DNA of 64,000 bases from Aegilops tauschii subsp. strangulata (taxonomy: Eukaryota; Streptophyta; Magnoliopsida; Poales; Poaceae): contig NC_053040.3 of assembly GCF_002575655.3 (NCBI RefSeq), positions 459,096,780-459,160,779 of the forward strand. Direction: 5' to 3'. This document shows, piece after piece, positions 58,979-64,000 of this stretch (the first letter of the stretch is position 1; every line of letters starts with the position of its first letter). The notes beneath the pieces were generated by a model that made no database searches, was not told where the DNA came from, and worked only from the letters and a program-made list of their open reading frames with translations. The translations under genes were made by a program, and so were the position numbers.

Positions 58979-60554
58979 TGCTACCTCTTGAGCACTGCGT
59001 TGGTTTTCCCTTGAAGAGGAAAGGGTGATGCAGCAAAGTAGCGTACGTATTTCCCTCAGTTTTTGAGAACCAAGGTATCAATCCAGTAGGAGGCTACGCG
59101 CGAGTCCCTCGCACCTACCCAAACAAATAAATCCTCGCAACCAACGCGATAAGGGGTTGTCAATCCCTACACGGTCACTTACGAGAGTGAGATCTGATAG
59201 ATATGATAGGATAATATTTTTGGTATTTTTATGATAAAGATGCAAAGTAAAATAAAAGCGACGGAAATAACTAAGTGTTGGAAGATTAATATGATGGAAA
59301 ATAGACCCGGGGGCCATAGGTTTCACTAGTGGCTTCCCTCAAGAGCATAAGTATTTATGGTGGGTGAACAAATTACTGTTGAGCAATTGACAGAATTGAG
59401 CATAATTATGAGAATATCTAGGTATGATCATGTATATAGGCATCACGTCCAAGACAAGTAGACCGACTCCTGCCTGCATCTACTACTATTACTCCACACA
59501 TCGACCGCTATCCAGCATGCATCTAGAGTATTAAGTTCATAAGAACAGAGTAACGCTTTAAGCAAGATGACATGATGTAGAGGGATAAACTCATGCAATA
59601 TGATATAAACCCCATCTTGTTATCCTCGATGGCAATAATACAATACGTGCCTTGCTGCCCCTACTGTCACTGGGAAAGGACACCGCAAGATTGAACCCAA
59701 AGCTAAGCACTTCTCCCATTGCAAGAAAGATCAATCTAGTAGGCCAAACCAAACTGATAATTCGAAGAGACTTTCAAAGATAACCAATCATACATAAAAG
59801 AATTCAGAAGATTCAAATATTGTTCATAGATAAACTTGATCACAAACCCACAATTCATCGGTCTCAACAAACACACCGCAAAAGAAGATTACATCAAATA
59901 GATCTCCACGAGAGAGGGGGAGAACATTGTATTGAGATCCAAAAATAGAGAAGAAGCCATCTAGCTAATAACTATGGACCCGAAGGTCTGAGGTAAACTA
60001 CTCACACATCATCGGAGAGGCTATGGTGTTGATGTAGAAGCCCTCCATGATCGATGCCCCCTCCGACGGAGCTTCGGAACAGGCCCCAAGATGGGATCTC
60101 ATGGGTACAAAAGGTTGCGGTGGTGGAATTAGGTTTTTGGCTCCGTATCTGGTAGTTTGGGGGTACGTAGGTATATATAGGAGGAAGGAGTACGTCGGTG
60201 GAGCAACAGGGGCCCCACGAGGGTGAAGGGCACGCCTGGGGGGGGGGGGGGTAGGCGCGCCCCCCTACCTCGTGCCCTCCTGGTTGATGTCTTGACGTAG
60301 GGTCCAAGTCCTCCGGATCACGTTCGTTCCAAAAATCACATTCCCAAAGGTTTCATTCCGTTTGGACTCCGTTTCATATTCTTTTTCTGCGAAACTCTGA
60401 AATAGGCAAAAACAGCAATTCTGGGCTGGGCCTCCGGTTAATAGGTTAGTCCCAAAAATAATATAAAAGTGTATAATAAAGCCCAATAATGTCCAAAACA
60501 GAATATAATATAGCATAGAACAATAAAAAATATAGATACGTTGGAGACGTATCA
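58979..60554 (-). repeat. 3' LTR of the Sabrina-like element
   Basis: 1,576 bp. In its own sense it opens TGATACGTCTCCAACGTATC and ends CTCAAGAGGTAGCA. It contains a 14-base G run (60238-60251 on the plus strand) and long phrases found in many Triticeae LTRs. Confidence 0.85.
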
Positions 60555-63300
60555 AGCATCCCCAAGCTTAATTCCTGCTCGTCCTCGAGTAGGTAAATGA
60601 TAAAAACAGAATTTTTGATGTGGAATGCTACTTGGCATAATTTCAATATAATTCTTCTTATTGTGGCATGAATGTTCAGATTTGATATGATTCAAGATAA
60701 AAGTTTAATGTTGACATAAAAAAATAATACTTCAAGCATACTAACTAAGCAATTATGTCTTATCAAAATAACATAGCCAAAGCAAGTTATCCCTACAAAA
60801 TCATATAGTCTGGCTATGCTCCATCTTCCCCACAGAAAATATTCATATCATGTGCGACCCCGGTTTTGGCCAAGCATTTGGTTCATACTTTTAACGCGCT
60901 TCAGCCTTTTCAACTCTTACACAATACATGAGCGCAAGCCATGGATATAGCACTATGGTGGAATAAGGTATCATGGTAGGGGTTATGTGGGAAGACAAAA
61001 AAGGAGAAAGTTTCACATCAACGAGGCTAATCAACGGGCTATGGAGATGCCCATCAATTGATGTTAATGCGAGGAGTAGGGATTGCCATGCAACGGATGC
61101 ACTAGAGCTATAAGTGTATGAAAGCTCAAAAAGAAACTAAGTGGGTGTGCATCCAACTTGCTTGCTCACGAAGACCTCGGGCATTTGAGGAAGCCCATCA
61201 TTGGAATATACAAGCCAAGTTCTATAATGAAATTTCCCACTAGTATACGAAAGTGACAAAATGAGAGACTCTCTATTATGAAGATCACGGTGCTACTTTG
61301 AAGCACAAGTGTGGTAAAAGGATAGTAACATTATCCCTTCTCTCTTTTTATGTCATCATTTTTTTATTTGAGCCTTTTCTCTTTTTTATGGCCTCTTTTT
61401 TTATTTAGTCCGGAGTCTCATCCCGACTTGTGGGGGAATCATAGTCTCCATCATCCTTTCCTCACTTGGGACAATGCTCTAATAATGATGATCATCACAC
61501 TTTTATTTACTTACAACTCATGAATTACAACTCAATACTTAGAACAAAATATGACTCTATATGAATGCCTCCGGCGGTGTACTGGGATATGCAATGAATC
61601 AAGAGCGACATGTATGAAAGAATTATGAATGGTGGCTTTGCCACAAATACAATGTCAACTACATGATCCTGCAAAGCAATATGACAATAATGGAGTATGT
61701 CATGATGAATGAAACGGTGGAAAGTTGCATGGCAATGTATCTCCGAATGGCTATGGAAATGCCATGATAGGTAGGTATGGTGGCTGTTTTGAGGAGGATA
61801 TAAGGAGGTTTATGTGTGATAGAGCATATCATATCACGGGGTTTGGATGCACCGGCGAAGTTTGCACCAACTCTCAAGGTGAGAAAGGGCAATGCGCGGT
61901 ACCGAAGAGGCTAGAAAATTGCGGAAAGGTAAGTGTGCGTATAATCCATGGACTCACATTAGTCATAAAGAACTCATATACTTATTGCAAAAAATTATTA
62001 GCCCTCGAAGCAAAGTACTACTACGCATGCTCCTAGGGGAAGGGTTGGTAGGAGTTAACCATCGCGCGATCCCGACCGCCACACAAAGGAAGACAATCAA
62101 CAAATACTTCATGCTCCGACTTCTTTACATAACGGTTCACCATACGTGCATGCTACGGGAATCACGAACTCCAACACATGTATTTTTCAATTCCACAATT
62201 ACTCAACTAGCACAACTATGATATTACTACCTTTATATCTCAAAACAATTATCAAGCATCAAGTTTCTCATGATATTAATTAAAGCAAATTGCCATGCTA
62301 CTTTAAGACTCTCAAAATAATCTAAGTGAAGCATGAGAGATCAACAGTTTCTATAAAATAAATCCACCACCATGCACTAAAAGATATAAGTGAAGCACTA
62401 GAGCAAAAACTATATAGCTCAAAAATATAAGTGAATCACATAGAGTATTCTAATAGATTCCGAATCAAGTGTGACTCTCTCAAAAAGGTGTGTACAGCAA
62501 GGATGATTGTGGCAAACTAAAAAGCAAAGACTCAAATCATACAAGACGCTCCAAGCAAAACACATATCATGTGGTGAATAAAAATATAGCTCCAAGTAAA
62601 GTTACCGATGGAAGTAGACGAAAGAGGGGATGCCTTCCGGGGCATCCCCAAGCTTTGGCTTTTTGGTGTCCTTAGATTATCTTGGGGGTGCCATGGGCAT
62701 ACCCAAGCTTAGGCTCTTGCCAGTCCTTGTTCCATAATCCATCAAATCTTTTACCCAAAACTTGAAAACTTCACAACACAAAACTTAACAGAAAATTTCG
62801 TGAGCTCCGTTAGCGAAAGAAAACAAAAGACCACTTCAAGGTACTGTAATGAACTCATTCTTTATCTATATTGGTGTTAAACCTACTGTATTCCAACTTC
62901 TCTATGGTGTATAAACTATTTTACTAGCCATAGATTCATCAAAATAACCAAACAACACACGAAAAACAGAATCTGTCAAAAACAGAACAGTCTGTAGTAA
63001 TCTGTAACTAACGCAAACTTCTGGAACTCCAAAAATTCAGAAAAAATAGGACGACCTAGACAATTTGTTTATTGATCAGCAGCAATTGGAATCAATACTT
63101 TATCACGTTCTGGTGGTTTTTAACAATTATTTTCGTGAACAGAAAGTTTCTGGAATTTTCTGCAAGATCAAATAACTATCATCCAAGAAGATCCTATAGG
63201 TTAAACTTGGCACAAACACTAACTAAAACATAAAAACACATCTAACCAGAGGTTAGATCAAATATTTATTCCTAAATAGAAGCAAAAAGCAAAAATGTGT
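58979..63300 (-). mobile_element. Sabrina-like LTR retrotransposon, truncated
   Basis: A 3' LTR (58979-60554) and about 2.7 kb of the adjoining internal region, on the minus strand. The polypurine tract AAGCTTGGGGATGC precedes the LTR. The internal part has no coding domains and is the long non-coding 3' region usual for this high-copy Triticeae family. The 5' part is missing: at 63300/63301 the sequence passes directly into the integrase of the surrounding Gypsy, and about 170 codons of that integrase are gone too. The name Sabrina is from memory. Confidence 0.82.
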
Positions 63301-63956
63301 GAAGAAAGGTGTGTATCCGGTAGTACGGTTGGGCGTGGTCCGCAGCCCCCAGAGTATGGAGTCGAGATCCTCAACCCAGTGCTTGTCTGATTCTCTCAAA
63401 GACCGCACTAGTCTGGGCTTGATGCCGCTCATAATAAGACCGTTGGCTCGTTCGACTTGACCATTGGTGTGCGGGTGGTAGATGGAGGCGTAATCGAGTT
63501 TACTGCCAAGATTAGCACACCAGGTTTTCACCTCGTCGACTGTGAAATTAGAACCGTTGTCGGTGATGATGCTGTGTGGGACACCACAATGGTGCACAAC
63601 ACCGGATATGAACTCTATCACCGGCCCGGACTCAACCATTTTGACTGGTTTAGCCTCTATCCACTTAGTGAATTTGTCCACCATGACCAGCAGATATTTT
63701 TTCTTATGGCTCCCCCTTTAAGGGGTCCAACCATATCCAGTCCCCAGACTGCGAAAGGCCAAGTAATGGGGATAGTTTGTAAGGCAGTTGGTGGCATATG
63801 GCTTTGGTTGGCGAAGAGTTGGCATCCGATGCAGCGTTGGACAAGGTCCTGCGCGTCTGCTCGGGCCGTCGGCCAATAAAACCCAGTACGGAAGGCCTTG
63901 CTAACAAGGGCCCGAGCTGCGGTGTGGTGTCCGCCGAGACCAGCGTGAATTTCCAC
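63301..63956 (-). pseudogene. Integrase part of the second Gypsy's pol
   Basis: Minus strand, two overlapping frames joined near 63680. From its 5' side: zinc-binding HHCC region (HAGLGGHHTAARAL to CIGCQLFANQ), catalytic core with GLDMVGPLKGG (first Asp), KYLLVMVDKFTKWIEA-like region where the frameshift falls, IITDNGSNFTVDEV (second Asp) and HPHTNGQVERANGL (Glu). It breaks off after RTTGYTPFF at the junction with the truncated Sabrina-like element. Confidence 0.9.
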
Positions 63957-64000
63957 TAAAAGCTGCCGCCCCTCTTCCTCGGAGATACATCTTTGAAGTA

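Larger units (their letters stand above)
54462..64000 (-). mobile_element. Gypsy retrotransposon with antisense accessory gene (continues past the window)
   Basis: Inserted into LINE ORF1 at 54461/54462. On the minus strand its 3' LTR is 54462-54934. Between the LTR and pol lies a 3.3-kb internal region carrying a plus-strand (antisense) gene at 55248-58043. Pol ends at 58856, and its integrase part resumes at 63301 after the insertion of a Sabrina-like element. The upstream part of pol, gag and the 5' LTR lie beyond 64000. Integrase type and layout are Gypsy; the family name is uncertain. Confidence 0.88.

Noticed and set aside
1..64000. CRISPR arrays, bacterial operons, plasmid or phage modules
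   Set aside because: Repeats are eukaryotic transposon ends and microsatellites; genes have spliceosomal introns.

Overview
This is nuclear DNA from a grass, almost certainly a Triticeae species (wheat, goatgrass or barley group). The evidence is the repeat content: BARE/Angela-type solo LTRs, a Sabrina-like LTR, Stowaway MITEs with the usual Triticeae ends, MULEs, PIF/Harbinger elements and two LINEs, together with GC-rich monocot genes split by short introns. There are no bacterial or organellar features. Most of the window is nested transposable elements; family names are from memory and unchecked.

Layout. 1-12525: an old LTR-type sequence interrupted by a chromodomain Gypsy element on the minus strand (2506-12406, target duplication GCGTG). 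Its gag-pol is broken and its 3' LTR is fused to the end of pol. 12526-16992: an NB-ARC-LRR resistance-gene relic (minus), cut by a BARE-type solo LTR. 17000-20200: MITEs and a PIF/Harbinger element with a decayed transposase. 20401-23041: an intact four-exon USP-domain/coiled-coil receptor-like cytoplasmic kinase gene (minus; 783 aa). 23408-27830: a tandem duplication of the last exon and 3' flank of the next gene, with a truncated MULE inserted in one copy. 27592-31253: an intact ten-exon DUF676-type serine esterase/lipase gene (minus; 414 aa). 31640-38250: repeat remnants, including a second BARE/Maximus-type solo LTR (34615-36339). 38353-38892: a single-exon PR-1/CAP-family gene (plus) with two metal-site residues replaced.

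42305-46315: a decayed plus-strand LINE. 47002-48248: a short MULE with about 190-bp inverted ends, a 9-bp target duplication and a GC-rich gene-like interior (possible Pack-MULE). 49443-54461: a decayed minus-strand LINE. From 54462 to the window end: a Gypsy element on the minus strand inserted in that LINE. It carries, antisense to its own pol, an intron-containing gene of the 'putative gypsy type transposon' (Transposase_28) family, and is itself interrupted by a truncated Sabrina-like element (58979-63300).

Three loci look like expressible host genes: the kinase, the esterase and the PR-1-like gene. Exons were assigned by reading GT-AG sites and frame by hand; each joined frame closes exactly, but no transcript evidence was available. 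Nothing here is a multi-gene pathway. The most unusual points are the antisense intron-bearing gene inside a retrotransposon, the extra 244-aa ORF ahead of gag in the first Gypsy element, the duplicated terminal exon of the esterase gene, and the metal-site loss in the PR-1-like protein.
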